Part shown: positions 10,591 through 21,127 of the stretch, piece by piece
How positions within the stretch are numbered: the first letter of the stretch is position 1
How the letters are laid out: each line of letters starts with the position of its first letter
From: Blattamonas nauphoetae
Lineage: Eukaryota; Preaxostyla; Oxymonadida
Assembly: GCA_033064195.1 (NCBI GenBank)
Contig: JARBJD010000050.1
Span: 1 to 64,000 of the forward strand
DNA: 64,000 nt
Reading direction: 5' to 3'
Translations under genes and position numbers: made by a program
The notes under the pieces: model-generated
Database searches by the model: none
What the model was told of the DNA's origin: nothing
Seen by the model: only the letters and a program-made list of their open reading frames with translations

Positions 10591-11970
10591 TTACAGGAAC
10601 AAATCTGACAAATCATCCGACGACACCTCAATGCGGCCAGAGAAGGATGGCGATGCTGGATCAAGGAGAGCTGCCGATGGTTGGATATTTTCTAGGTACG
10701 TTTCTGGAAGTTTTTTTAATACAATTTCAGGATTCACCGGAAACATTCCGGTATCACGGAAGCTCGCTCTAATGGTGGCGGGCTTCAATGCCTCGTGGAG
10801 ACCGTCGAGTAGGTTTTGACAAAAAATTTTGCGATGACTTTCGACCGAGTTGTCGATTGTCATTTCTGCTGGTATGAATTTCAATTTTTGTTTCAAGTTT
10901 GCGTTCACATAGGCATCGAGAGGTTGGAGAACAGAGGTGGTGTGGGAGGGAGGGAACATCAAATCAATAAGGTTGTCCTTTGCGTTTTTCAAAACTTTTT
11001 CAGAAACGTGGGCGGCGAGCATATCCATCTGGAGGAGGCAGTGGGCGAGTGGAAGGCCAATCTGTTGTCTTCTGCGAAGGATCGAAGGTATGATTTGTTG
11101 TTCAAATACAGTCTCAAAATTAACTTTTACAGAAAAATTGCAATCTGGATACACAATAATGGAGTCGCATTGGAGGAGGGCGTATTCGTCGGGTATCTTT
11201 TTGCTAGGAATGGAGAGTAGAGTGGGGTACGAAACGCCATCCGCTGAGACAAGGAGGAGCGCAGAAGTTCGAGGAGGGAGGACAGGCTCGAGGGCAACAG
11301 GCTTGGGGGCATCCTTCACTGTGACCCGACCCTCCTGCTGTGGATGGTCAATCGTCATGTACGTCTCGTCTAAATTAAAGATTAGTTGCGGCGGATACTT
11401 GAACTGTTCGTGTAGTTTGATTACTTTTTCAAAAAATGGTTGGATGCAGCGCTTTGTGCAATGAATGATTCTTCCGAGTGGGTACGAATAAGGAGTTAAC
11501 ATTGAAAGTTCTGGGTCCTGTTTAATAAAATTGTAGGGCCAAGTTCTTGAGACGGAATTGATCATTTGGTCGATAGGAACTCCTGGATTTATTAGAGTTA
11601 TCGCCTGCGGGAATTGAACCGGGGCAAAAAAATACCTTGCAACGGATATCAGCGGCCTTCAAATGCTGCCCATTCATTGCTCTTTCAGCAGAAAATTCGC
11701 GGAGTTCCAGTCGCAAAGTTGCATTTAATTTGGGTGGTCTTCCTGTTTGACCAATGGATCTGTTTTTTTCTTTGCGTCGGCAGCGCGATAATAAGAAGAA
11801 TGTGTAATGATGTTGGATTTGAACAGACTCGATGGCATGATGTTCTCTCGTGTCGCCACTGAATAGATCCGTTCCTGAGGAGAACCATACGACGTTGTGT
11901 CGTCGTCCAGAAGCTTCTGGAACTCCTCCGTCGACACTTCGCGCTTCTGTTTGGTAATTGGTAATTCCAT
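10591..11970 (-). CDS. DDE_1-type transposase (pogo/Tigger/CENP-B-like)
   Basis: The catalytic exon (11604 to 10591) has the three acidic positions of the DDE_1 fold: FNLDETYMT, LQMDMLAAHVS and SVLQPLDAYVN. An intron of 31 nt (11635-11605) joins it in phase 0 to an upstream exon reading GRPPKLNATLRLELREF...AADIRCK, the helix-turn-helix side of the protein. The N-terminus from ATG 11970 (MELPITKQKREVSTEEF) is in another frame; a one-base slip near 11745 separates it from the GRPPKLN segment, so this copy is probably inactive or has an unrecognised splice. The full product would be about 450 aa, normal for the family. It acts by cutting at the GTCTGTCAAAAA ends and inserting at TA. Confidence 0.8.
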
Positions 11971-12129
11971 AAAAAAAAGATGGTTCGATCCAATATGAAA
12001 AATGAAAGTGATGGGATTTTGTGTTTAAATGGTGATATTTCGTCCAAAAGTTCTCTTAAATATGGTGTTAAGTGTCATACTATCCTCTTTTTTTCCAAAG
12101 AAATTGAGCAACCCATTTTTAGGACAAGT

Positions 12130-12149
12130 GTCCCGGGTTTTTGACAGAC
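12130..12149 (-). repeat. Right terminal inverted repeat of the pogo-like transposon
   Basis: Reads GTCTGTCAAAAACCCGGGAC on the minus strand. Followed by TA at 12150-12151. Confidence 0.8.
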
Positions 12150-12151
12150 TA

Positions 12152-12394
12152 TCAAGAAAGTCGCCGACTCTTTTCTTTTTAGGGACTGGACTCGATCTTT
12201 TCAGACCGACTACTGCCCATGCCTACTATTCAAGCCATTTTTTGTTTAAATTCCATGGTCTTTTTGTTAGTTCAACTTCGAAGTTGATCAACCCACCATA
12301 TGTTACAATAGTCACTAAACAGATGGGACTACCTCTATCCAAAAAGTGCAGGTCGTGGAACTCCTGACAACTATTTCCACCAACGATGACTTGA
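12152..12394. other. Intergenic stretch between transposon and family A gene
   Basis: No supported ORF. The last 60 bases before the gene become similar to the upstream regions of the other family A copies. Confidence 0.3.
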
Positions 12395-12452
12395 ACAGAA
12401 CATACATCTGAAAATCAGATCTGATCAAACCATTGGTGACTCATTTTGGCTG
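12395..12452 (+). promoter_or_regulatory. Conserved upstream element of family A genes
   Basis: The segment just before the start codon contains TGATCAAACCA, then GACTCA, then TGGCTG directly before ATG. The same order and spacing occur upstream of copies 2 (about 54121-54160) and 3 (about 59327-59385), together with an ACATCTGA word. Conservation while the surrounding DNA has diverged suggests a promoter or 5' UTR signal. Confidence 0.45.
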
Positions 12453-14593
12453 ATGAATCACCCATCCGGTGCGGTATCGAACAGTCGACCTATCCCCGAC
12501 TCTTTGTCGTTCCAAAATACCATGCTCATCGACAATACATCAATACGTCCTGATATTGACACTCAAAAAGCGAAACAGACAGTTTGTAGATTTTGTCTCG
12601 GTATCACTCTGAAATCCATGCAGAACTTTCTTGAAGTGTCTCTACGTCAGATGTGTGGAGATTGCCAACCACTCCGTCCAAAGATGTTGAAGGATCTTCT
12701 ATATCTAGCGACTGGTTTATCTCGTCTTGTTTTCACTCACTCTCGTTGATGATTTTGACAGAATCTGATTGGGCCCTTTCAGTAATACCTGATGTGGAGT
12801 ACATCACACCTCTTGAGGAATATTGTGAAAAGACACAACCATGTGATGTTCCAGTGTGATTGTTTTGTTGTCATCCTTTCTCAGATTTCTCTCCCGAAAT
12901 TGTTAACTCTGATTGGTTTGACACTGTTTTGTGTTCATCTTGACTCTTCTTCACTATTCTTTCAATCAGGGAACACATCAGAAGATGAATTGGATCTCAT
13001 TTGCCGATCGTCGCTTCCATCCTTCCTTCTCACATGGATAATCTCAGTATCGGATCAAAATATGATCAATGAGGTTTTTTTCCTCCACTTTTCCATTCTT
13101 CCCGTTTCAGGTCGGAGAGTGTCTTTTGATGATGACTTCCACTTTTCGGTCGTCTTCCACCTTCCTCACCCACCACAAAACCCAAGTTCTCGCTTTTCTG
13201 GATCATTTTTCGTGTCATGCGTTATCACTTACACACCTGACGGTTGTGGCTCAACTGTCTTTCTCACCACATCTCGAAATGTCAAAACTGGCTCTCAAAA
13301 CACTATCCACACAAAGCAAGGCTGATTCGGAAACACGCTCCTTCCTCCGAACACTCAAAGTGCCTTCTGATTCAACTGACAGTTCGTCGGAGCTTGTCCC
13401 GTTCGCAGGACGGCTGTGTTCCACACTGGCCGAGCTTGTTTCGGAAATGAAGTCACTCTTCTCCGAATCGTCGCCTTTGGATGGAACCATCTCTGCTCTC
13501 ACCACCACACTTCCAGAGGAATCAACACTTCTCATCGGAAACACTGTTTTGGCAATTCTTTGTGAAGAACTTTTTTTCATTAACACTTTGTTCTCTGACT
13601 TTTACACTCCATTTGTCGAGGTGTGTCGTTATCTCTTCTCATCTTGTCCAGATTCTGATCAAGTTCACCTTTGTTCCTCTTCTCAAATCAACCATCATCA
13701 CCTGCCTCGATCTACTCGACCACGAGAAGAACGAATCGAATTGTCCGCCTTCAGACCGAACTGACCTCTTGATCAAGGTTCTCGTCAGTTCGTGGGATTG
13801 TGTCGCTTCCACTCTCAGTCGCGAATCACTCTCTGCAGTTGTCAAAACAACCTTCTCCGATATTCCGCTTATGTGTTCACTTTTGGAGCGAACATATCAC
13901 CACTCATCATCTACACACTCATCTCATTTGGAAATGATCATCAATTTCGCAGCCTCTCTGCATCTCCGGATCCCTCGCTTGCTGGAAGAGAATCTGGTTG
14001 ATCGAGTGATCGACACATTCAACCCGATGGCTGTTCCAACAACACATGCTCAATTCCATAACTCTTTCATCCAAACTCTGATCAAACTGATCAACAGAGA
14101 AACTAGCATCCGTCGGGGAACTGACAGGAAGCGATTCCGAATCATCTTGTTTGAACGGGTGGTGCAACCGGCCAAGCACTATCTGTTGTTCATTCTTCAG
14201 CGAGAGGAGTTCATTCCAACTTTTCGCATCCGGACACAAAATGAAAGGAACATAATTTCACAACTATTGAGACAGACATTGCTGCTCGAGCAAGAACTGT
14301 TTGAAGATGGTGAGAATGTGGAGACAGGAAGAGAGGAGTGGGAAGTGGGGTGGTTGGAGAAGATATTTGAGAATGAGTTGGGGGAGAGATTGATGATGAT
14401 CAGAGAAGACGATGTGAGAATGAAGAAGGACGAGAAAGCGAGATGGAAGAAGAGAGTGGAGAGACAACGAGAAGCAGGACATGAAGATGCAATTGAAGGA
14501 TGGCTGACGCGAAGGGATTTCATTCCAAAACCAGAGACAAAGTTCTACCGAATGCATGTGAATGAGGCGAGTGGCATTAATTTGAGATTTTAA
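12453..14593 (+). CDS. Family A orphan protein, copy 1 (intact, seven exons)
   Basis: Exons 12453-12581, 12624-12714, 12762-12847, 12885-12930, 12970-13073, 13111-13620 and 13652-14593 give a 635-aa protein. The six introns are 42, 47, 37, 39, 37 and 31 nt, all GT-AG. The model is supported because the same splice positions keep homologous frames open in the other copies. Conserved parts include LRPKMLKDLL (exon 2), ESDWALS (exon 3), SSSELVPFAGRLCSTLAE (exon 5), ITCLDLLDHE, FERVVQPAKHYLLFILQREE, ETGREEWEVGWL and a basic helix ending RQREAGHEDAIEGWL. The protein looks mostly helical, without signal peptide or TM segment. It shares its C-terminal ED motif with family B. Function unknown. A motif resembling ATTTCACGTTTCACGTCAC sits 34 bases after the stop, as in all copies. 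Confidence 0.75.
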
Positions 14594-14626
14594 GAAGGAT
14601 GGAGAGATCATCGTTAATTGAGCTGG

Positions 14627-14645
14627 ATTTCACGTTTCATGTCAC
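14627..14645 (+). promoter_or_regulatory. Conserved 3' element of family A genes
   Basis: ATTTCACGTTTCATGTCAC lies just downstream of the stop codon. Near-identical sequences lie downstream of copies 2 (51914-51932), 3 (57121-57138) and 4 (62095-62113), read on their coding strand. A 3' UTR or 3'-end processing signal is likely. Confidence 0.45.
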
Positions 14646-14648
14646 AAT

Positions 14649-15460
14649 TTGATCATTTTAACTAATTTTTGTACAAACCAAAGGGAACAGGCGAAAAGCC
14701 ACATCGCTCAATTAGCAAAGGATTCTTTCGCTCCTGTTGCCGATTATCGAAAAAGTCCAATCCCGTCACTCCACAGAAGTTCACAGCAGGACGAAGCACA
14801 CATCATCTTGACGAGTACTCCACCGAAGAGATCTCAGGCTTCATGAGGCTCCCGTTTGTCCATCATCCAGGCTCAAACTTCGATTTTGACGACTCCGATT
14901 CCAAACCGCCTCCTCAGCCGTGAGAGCTACTGTCGTCAGGACAACCCACTCCTGAGCCATCACCTCCACTGGGGAAGAAGGAGTGGGAGTCTGGTGTGCT
15001 TCTTCCATCACCGTCGCTGACGATGCCGACACTCACTCAGCGGAGATAGCAGATGCTCCTCGTATCCATTCAGACTATCACACCCTCACTGTCCCTCCTC
15101 GCCCCGCCTTTCTGCGGTGACTTCACGCAGCTCCTCAACTTGGGTTCGAATTGAGCATCACCCAACAAGAAAGCGAGCGAAGAACGAACTGTCGATCCAA
15201 CTTAGTTTCCAGTCACTATCACGCATTCAATCATCCTCGACTTGGAACAGCAGTTCACGTTCGACATGAGTGCTGCTTGGAAGGGGTACAATATTGTCAT
15301 CGCCTTCAAACATCAACAGACACAGTGAGTCCACAATATCATTTTCACATTCCCAATCCAACTTCTCCACCTCCCTTTCCTACTGCTCCCAACCCCAAAC
15401 CATCGGCATCATCCGACCCCGTGCCCCCCTCCAATATTTTAACAGTTGCTTTATTTAATA
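14649..15460 (+). pseudogene. Gene relics between the A and B genes
   Basis: A plus-strand segment at 14669-14923 reads like the end of a protein (STEEISGFMRLPFVHHPG, then an acidic FDFDDSD and a PPPQP end) but has no credible start. Scattered coding-like pieces continue to about 15400. No family recognised; probably remnants of a duplicated host gene. Confidence 0.3.
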
Positions 15461-15469
15461 CCTCTCAAT

Positions 15470-15513
15470 CTCTTTCTTTCACTTTTTCTTCTGACCCATA
15501 ACGAACTTTTTTG
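15470..15513 (+). promoter_or_regulatory. Conserved upstream element of family B genes
   Basis: CTCTTTCTTTCACTTTTTC followed by TTCTGACCCATAACGA lies some 20-60 bases before the start. The same block precedes copies B2 (about 18599-18632) and B4 (about 23015-23052). The pyrimidine tract plus CTGACCCATAACGA is probably a core promoter or start-site signal. Confidence 0.45.
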
Positions 15514-15529
15514 TCCAGAATCCATCGGA

Positions 15530-16597
15530 ATGACTGTGATAAACGAGATTGCATATCTATCATCAAGCACAGCACGTGCTATTATGTCCATCCCTCAGTT
15601 GCCTTTTGCAACCGATTGTTCGCCGTTCCTGAATTGGAGAGAAGATTCACGTGATTCTATCCACTCAAAGGCCGTTATCTTTAGATCTCTGGTTGCCACT
15701 TTGAAGTCACAGCCTGCACTTGATGTCTCTTTCGAAGCTAAAGCAGTGAAGTTTCTTCAAGATGTAGAACCACTGAATGAACCATCAGCCGATGCTTTTC
15801 TCGACAGCTTTGAGTCTTCATCTGATGACTCTTTGACAAGCTTCGTACAATCGATTGTGATCCTCATTTCTTCAACCAATCCTGTCATCACTGCCACAAC
15901 AATGGCAATGCTCTATTCGTTGGTCTCGTGGAGTTCCCTTAAACCCCGACTTTCTCTCATCAGAGCTGATCTGATCCATGAACTCATCATGACTCTCCAT
16001 CCACAGTCTCTTTCCTTTGCCGAAGCAGTCGATATCCACATCAACGTCATGAAAAGCCTCACCCATTGTTTCTGGCTCACAACTCCGGGTGGTCTCGCCT
16101 ATCTCGAAATTGAAGATAGCGATGAACAACATGCTGTTCGCGAGACTGTTTTTCAGCAAGTTCTCACCCCTTCGGAGAAGTATATTTGGCATTTGTGCGT
16201 GGACCGCTATTCGATCGTCGATAGCGACATGTCGAATGAATTCATGATTCTTCTTGATCGTCTCCTCGAAATATGTCCATCTTATCAACAGACGATGGAT
16301 TTTGTTCTTCATATACCTGTCTTTCTCACGATCCCCAGTTGTCTCACATTCTTCGAAAATGATGAATCAATCTACTATTCTCTGAGTTCAATGATCCATA
16401 TCCAGCGAGAATGGAGCAAAACAAGGGGAGTAGAGCGACAGATGGGAAAGACAGTGATTCGAATGTTGAGAATGGAGGGCATCGAAGATGTGATTGAAGC
16501 CAAACTCCGTAACGATGAAACATACTGTATTGGACAACTTATTGTTACTGACTTGATTGAATGGAACAACTTGCAGGGCTTGAACCTTTCAGAATAG
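15530..16597 (+). CDS. Family B orphan protein, copy B1
   Basis: Single-exon gene of 355 aa from ATG 15530, chosen because the upstream pyrimidine-rich block is conserved outside the coding part in other copies. N-terminal block: CSPFLNWRED, then FRSLVATLKSQPALD and AKAVKFLQD. The middle is helical, with DIHINVMKSLTHCFWLTTP. The core contains PSEKYIWHLCVDRYSI and FVLHIPVFLTIPSCLTFFEND. The C-terminal part has QREWSKTRG and MLRMEGIEDVIE. No catalytic motif is visible; the spacing of amphipathic helices suggests an ARM/HEAT-like solenoid (inference). I recall this as a very large orphan family in Blattamonas. First of four B copies in the array. Confidence 0.75.
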   Translation: MTVINEIAYLSSSTARAIMSIPQLPFATDCSPFLNWREDSRDSIHSKAVIFRSLVATLKSQPALDVSFEAKAVKFLQDVEPLNEPSADAFLDSFESSSDDSLTSFVQSIVILISSTNPVITATTMAMLYSLVSWSSLKPRLSLIRADLIHELIMTLHPQSLSFAEAVDIHINVMKSLTHCFWLTTPGGLAYLEIEDSDEQHAVRETVFQQVLTPSEKYIWHLCVDRYSIVDSDMSNEFMILLDRLLEICPSYQQTMDFVLHIPVFLTIPSCLTFFENDESIYYSLSSMIHIQREWSKTRGVERQMGKTVIRMLRMEGIEDVIEAKLRNDETYCIGQLIVTDLIEWNNLQGLNLSE

Positions 16598-18590
16598 GAA
16601 TAGAAGCTTGCAAGAGCCAGCAAACCTTTCGTCTTGTTTATGACTTGTTTTGGACAACACACACTGTTTGCGTGTGCTCTTTATCGACTATGGCATCACC
16701 TCATGGTTTAATTTGCTGGAACGATTCGGATTCTCTCTCGCCAGTCTCCCTCCCTCGATGGTCGCCACACTCTCCTTCGCCGCCACTCTCGCACTGCTCC
16801 AACTGCTCGGAAATGGAAGCTGTCGATGCTGACGATTGGCAGCGGTTTGTGTGAGATCTTTGATTTGTGATTGTGCGACATGATCGTCTTCTGTTGTGGA
16901 CGCCGATGCGATGGCATTTCGGAATCGATCGACATTGTTGATCGTCGTCGACACTTCGGAATGGCGAAAGAATCAAAATGGTTGTTCATGCACACAAACC
17001 AATGGCTGATCTCTCTCCCTCTCGAAGCGAGATGCAGAAGGAGGAACTGAAGCGGGGGAAGCAAAGCGATGGAAACGATGCTGGACATGCGTCGCTCCGT
17101 CCTCCGAACGATCTCTGTGAACACCAGCTCTTCCTCACACTGATCGAAACAGCGCTGCTCCCTCAACTGGTCTCGATTCTGTTTGCTTGGCTGATGGGGA
17201 TGCGTGTTGACGCTGTTCCCAACCGTGATTGTTGGATGCTGGCTGGTTGTGGAGTCGATGGCAGTTTCTCCATCCACTCACCATCGCCCATTCTCTCGTC
17301 TTCACAAACTGTGCAGAAACCTGGATCGGCGTGAAGAAATGAAGGAACAGAAATGATCAAAGCACGTGTCGACGACTCACTGTCAATTCTTCCTCTTTTT
17401 CACGCACCCTCGAAATGAATTGATTCTGAGCAGCTCGCACCGATTGGTTGTTTGAGTTGGTTGACTTGGACAGTCGATGAAAGGAAGAAAACTGAACCAG
17501 ACATGAAAGTCGCAGCGGTGACGAGACCGAACAGAACCCCGTCGACGAATGGAGAGAGCGAGAGTCGGAAGTGTGGAATGTGAGATGTCGGAAGAAGAGG
17601 AGAAAGGGATTTGAGGACGAGACGATCGGAGAAGGCTCGCTGAGATGAGAACGAGGGGCGGAGGAAGTGGAAGTGGGTTGATGGTGGAGAGATGGATGAG
17701 TGAAAGAGAAAGAAGAAGAGTGAGAAGGGAATTGGGGAGGGGAAGAGGCAGGGAGTTGAATGTGGACGATTCCCCTCCCGCACATCTCTCCGCCTGTGTC
17801 CGCCGCGAGAGACGAATTTTGGTGTCGCTTTGCGTTGCTCTCGCCGACGACACCGCACCTGCCCGCTCACTGTCACCTCACTCTTCGCGAAACCCATCCT
17901 CAGCCACACTCGAAAGACGAGCGAGCTTGCTGTTGGGTGAGTTGAGGGGAAGCAGAACAAGCGAACACTGTGGCGTGCAGACCGACCGACAGAACATCGA
18001 CCCAGCCGACCTCGCGACTTGACACGCTGTCTCCGCAGTCGCTGGCATTCTGGGCGACACACATCACATCGTCTCCTTCGCTCACTGCATGGATGGATGG
18101 GTGCTGTCTGGTGACTGGAAGGACAGCTGTCGACACTGTTGCCCCTCTCGAGTCAGCAGCAGCAGTGCAGAACTGCAGCAAACGATGAGAGGGCTGTCGA
18201 GAGTTCTGGAGACAGGAGTTGTTGATGAAATAGTTTTGGAGAAAGATGGGAGAGAGATCAAGTGTGTCGTGTTGGAGATGAAGGGGTCAGATGCTCAGCA
18301 GTGTCCAGCAGGAGAGGAGAGGATGAGATTGGAGAACGCGCTTCAGTGTGATGAAGTGATTTTAAGGTAGTGATGAAAGAGAACAAGTGTGTCACATTGG
18401 AGTTGAAGGGATCGGATGGGATCCAGTGTCCAGGGGGAGATGAGAGGAGAGGAGGAGATGAAGATTGGAGAGGGAGAGTGGAGTGAGACGAGGTGGAGGA
18501 AAGAAGAGTGCGTGCTCATTGATCGCAACAAGTGATGATCTCTCAATCTTTGTTGGCTGCTTTTCATTATTCCTTTTGGACATCAATTTC
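16598..18590. repeat. R block 1: decayed duplicated segment after B1
   Basis: The segment is homologous to the DNA after B2, B3, B4 and B5. The first part contains a coding-like plus-strand piece (MEAVDADDWQRF), a 33-nt GT-AG intron-like gap, then SSSVVDADAMAFRN. The second part (17645-18022) has ALADDTAPARSLSPHS and EHCGVQTDRQNID, also open in R block 3. The third part (18200-18470) holds two tandem units reading IKCVVLEMKGSDAQQCP and NKCVTLELKGSDGIQCP. These look like fragments of host genes copied together with B. No complete gene is seen. Confidence 0.6.
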
Positions 18591-18658
18591 ATCTCAACCT
18601 CTTTCTTTCACTTTTTGTTCTGACCCATAACGAGTGACAGGACTCTCGAATAGACAGA

Positions 18659-19732
18659 ATGAACACGATAATGCCAAAAAGGGACGCTTCGTCAAGTCCA
18701 ACGCTCTCTGTTATGTCCATCCCTCCGTTGCCATTTACAATGGATTGCTCACCGTTCCTGAATTGGAGCGGAGAAGCACCTGGATCTGAATCCGAAAAGG
18801 CTGAAATCTTTCGATCTCTGGTTGCCACTGTGAAGTCGCAGCCTGCTCTTGATGATTCTTTGGAAGCTAAAGCAGTGAAATTCCTCGAATCTGTGAAATC
18901 ACATCGTAGTTCACCAGCAGATGATTTTCTCGGCAGCTTTGCATCGTCCACTGATGAATCTTTGACCAGCTTCGTGCAATGCATTGTGGTACTCATTTCT
19001 TCTGCCAGTCAGATCGTCACCACAGCTTCGATAGAGATGCTCTATTCTCAGATCCCATGGTGTTCCGCCAAACTCTTCCTTACCCTCGTCAAAGCTGATC
19101 TGATCTCTCAAATCATCGCATCTCTCAATCCCATGTTTCTTTCCTTAGCTGAAGCTGTCGATATCCACATCACCGTCATGAAAATCATCACCGATTGTTT
19201 CTGGCTCACAACTCCGGATTGTCAAAAAGAATTCGGATTTAAAGATGACTATGAACAACAAGCTGTTCAGGAGACGGTTCTGAAGCAAGTTGTGACACCA
19301 TCCGAGAAGTATATTTGGCATTTGTGCGCGAACCGCTATTCGATCATGGATAATGCACAATCATTAAGTTTTCTGCGACTTCTATCTCGCCTCCTCAAAA
19401 TATCACTCTATGATCAACCGACAATGGATTTAGTACTTCATATGCCAGTCGTTCTCACGATCCCGAGTTGTCTCACATTCTTCGAAAATGAACGTTCAAT
19501 CTGGAATTTTCTGTTTGAGATGATCGCTATCCAGCGGGAATGGAACGATAAAAGGGGATCAGGGCGACAGATGTGGAATATAGTGCATCGAATGTTGAGA
19601 ATGGAGGGCATCGAAGATGTGATGGAAGAAATACTGATAAACAACAAAAACGGATCGAGAGGAAGATGGATTGCTGCCAAATGGATCAAATGGAACAACG
19701 AGCAGGGCATGAACCTTTCAGAACAGGAATAG
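18659..19732 (+). CDS. Family B orphan protein, copy B2
   Basis: Single exon, 357 aa, start MNTIMPKRDASSS. Same order of conserved parts as B1: MDCSPFLNW, FRSLVATVKSQPALDDS, LKQVVTPSEKYIWHL, MPVVLTIPSCLTFFEN and MLRMEGIEDVMEE. The reading frame is intact. The start lies 27 bases after the conserved CTGACCCATAACGA block. Function unknown. Confidence 0.75.
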   Translation: MNTIMPKRDASSSPTLSVMSIPPLPFTMDCSPFLNWSGEAPGSESEKAEIFRSLVATVKSQPALDDSLEAKAVKFLESVKSHRSSPADDFLGSFASSTDESLTSFVQCIVVLISSASQIVTTASIEMLYSQIPWCSAKLFLTLVKADLISQIIASLNPMFLSLAEAVDIHITVMKIITDCFWLTTPDCQKEFGFKDDYEQQAVQETVLKQVVTPSEKYIWHLCANRYSIMDNAQSLSFLRLLSRLLKISLYDQPTMDLVLHMPVVLTIPSCLTFFENERSIWNFLFEMIAIQREWNDKRGSGRQMWNIVHRMLRMEGIEDVMEEILINNKNGSRGRWIAAKWIKWNNEQGMNLSEQE

Positions 19733-20460
19733 AAGCTTACAAGAACCAGCGAACGATTCGAACTGTTTCTGACTTGTTTTGGACAACAAACACTGTTTGC
19801 GTGTCATTTTTGTTGGCTCTGACATCACCTCATGGTTTTGTTTGCCGGAACGATTGGAATTCTCTCTCACCACGCACACCCTCCCTCGATGGTCGCCACA
19901 CTCTCCTTCTCCTTCGCCGCCACTCTCGCACTGCTCCAACTGCTCCGAAATGGAAGCTGTCGATGTTGACGATTGGGAGCGGTTTGTGTGAGATCTTTGA
20001 TTTGTGATTGTGCCACAGGATCGTCTTCTGTTGTGGACGCCGATGCGATGGCATTTCGGAATCGATCGACATCGTCGATCGTCGTCGACACTTCGGAATG
20101 GCGACAGAATCAAAATGGTTGTTCATACACACCAAGCACTCGCTCCTCACTCTCTCCCTCTCGAAACGAGATGCGGAAAGAGGAACTGAAGCGGGGGAAG
20201 CGATGCGATCGAAACGATGCTGGACATGCATCGCTCCGTCCACCGAACGATCTGCCCCTTTTTGAACCCGGAAGATGCAACAACGAGTGAACCAACGATC
20301 GAGTTCATGAATATCTCTCTTCTTTGTGATGACCGTGATCATCGGAAGAATCTGAGACAAGATACAAAATCAACAGACGAGCCGACAAGGTGAAGGAGAG
20401 GAAAGGGATGCGATGCGATGAGATGGCGTGGAAACGGCGATGTTGATGTGAAGCTACACA
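19733..20460. repeat. R block 2
   Basis: Homologous to the start of R block 1 (EMEAVDVDDWERF, intron-like gap, SSVVDADAMAFRN). Its last 200 bases match the end of R block 4 (24840-25000). Both lead towards the same C-rich minisatellite motif. Confidence 0.6.
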
Positions 20461-20522
20461 AACACTTTGTCCCATTTGACACATTCTGAATCTCCCTCGC
20501 TCGTCAGCTGACCCTTCCGACG

Positions 20523-20818
20523 ATGATTGGGAAGGATCGGAAGATATCATCGCCGAATTCATGGCCGTTCTCGATCACTGCTCCGTCTCCCCCGCATTTT
20601 CCCACTCCCCTCTGCCTCTCGCTCACCACGCACACCCTCCCACTCCCCTCTGCCTCTCCCCTCACCACTGTCGATGTGGCGCGTGCTTACGGGTGTTCGT
20701 TCGAAGCACAATCACTACTCGCCCTCAAACACATCACCAAACACTGTCCTGAACGTCTTCAACTGAAACTCGCCAGAACTGGTGAGATCCCTCACTTTAC
20801 CATCACTCTCAATCGACA
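20523..20818 (+). pseudogene. Host gene fragment split by a minisatellite seed
   Basis: Coding-like pieces (DDWEGSEDIIAEFMAVLDHC and, after the C-rich repeat, FEAQSLLALKHITKHCPERL) flank about two units of the CACCCTCCCACTCCCCTCTG repeat at roughly 20598-20675. The parent gene is not recognised. Confidence 0.4.
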
Positions 20819-21127
20819 ATGGAATTTGTTCTTCAGATGCCAGTCGTTCTCACGACTCACAGTTGTCTCGCATTCTTCAACACTGATCGCTCAATTTGGG
20901 TTTTTCTGGATAACTTGGTCGATGACCAGCTGAAATGGAACAAAAAAAGGGGAGAGCAGAAACAGATGTGGCAGAAAGTGCAGCGACTATCGAGAATGGA
21001 GGGCATCGAAGATGAGATTGAGGAACAGCTGCAACACGATCAAAAAACACGATGTGGAGGATATATTGTTGCCAAATCGATCACATGGAACAATTTCCAG
21101 GGCATGAACCTTTCAGAAAAGGAATAG
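20819..21127 (+). pseudogene. Family B fragment B3 (C-terminal third only)
   Basis: 102 codons equal to the end of family B: FVLQMPVVLTTHSCLAFF, QLKWNKKRGEQKQMW, and RMEGIEDEIEE near the end. The N-terminal two thirds are missing, replaced by the fragment at 20523-20818. A truncated duplicate; not expected to be functional on its own. Confidence 0.7.

Larger units (their letters stand above)
8571..12149 (-). mobile_element. pogo/Tigger-like (Tc1/mariner superfamily) DNA transposon with passenger gene
   Basis: A 3579-bp unit bounded by terminal inverted repeats. The left end and the inverted right end both read GTCTGTCAAAAANNCGGGAC. Both sides are flanked by TA (8569-8570 and 12150-12151), the TA target duplication typical of Tc1/mariner-type elements. 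A second direct copy of the end motif lies just inside the left end (about 8591-8610), a possible transposase-binding repeat. Inside are a DDE transposase on the minus strand (10591-11970) and a spliced gene of unknown function on the plus strand (9601-10248). The transposase carries one apparent frameshift, so this copy may be inactive. Boundaries are well supported; the status of the passenger gene as true cargo is inferred. Confidence 0.8.

Noticed and set aside
16688-18062. Overlapping minus-strand ORFs in the R blocks (Arg/Ser-rich, up to 220 codons)
   Set aside because: They are reverse shadows of plus-strand coding relics and do not keep the same length in the duplicated blocks.
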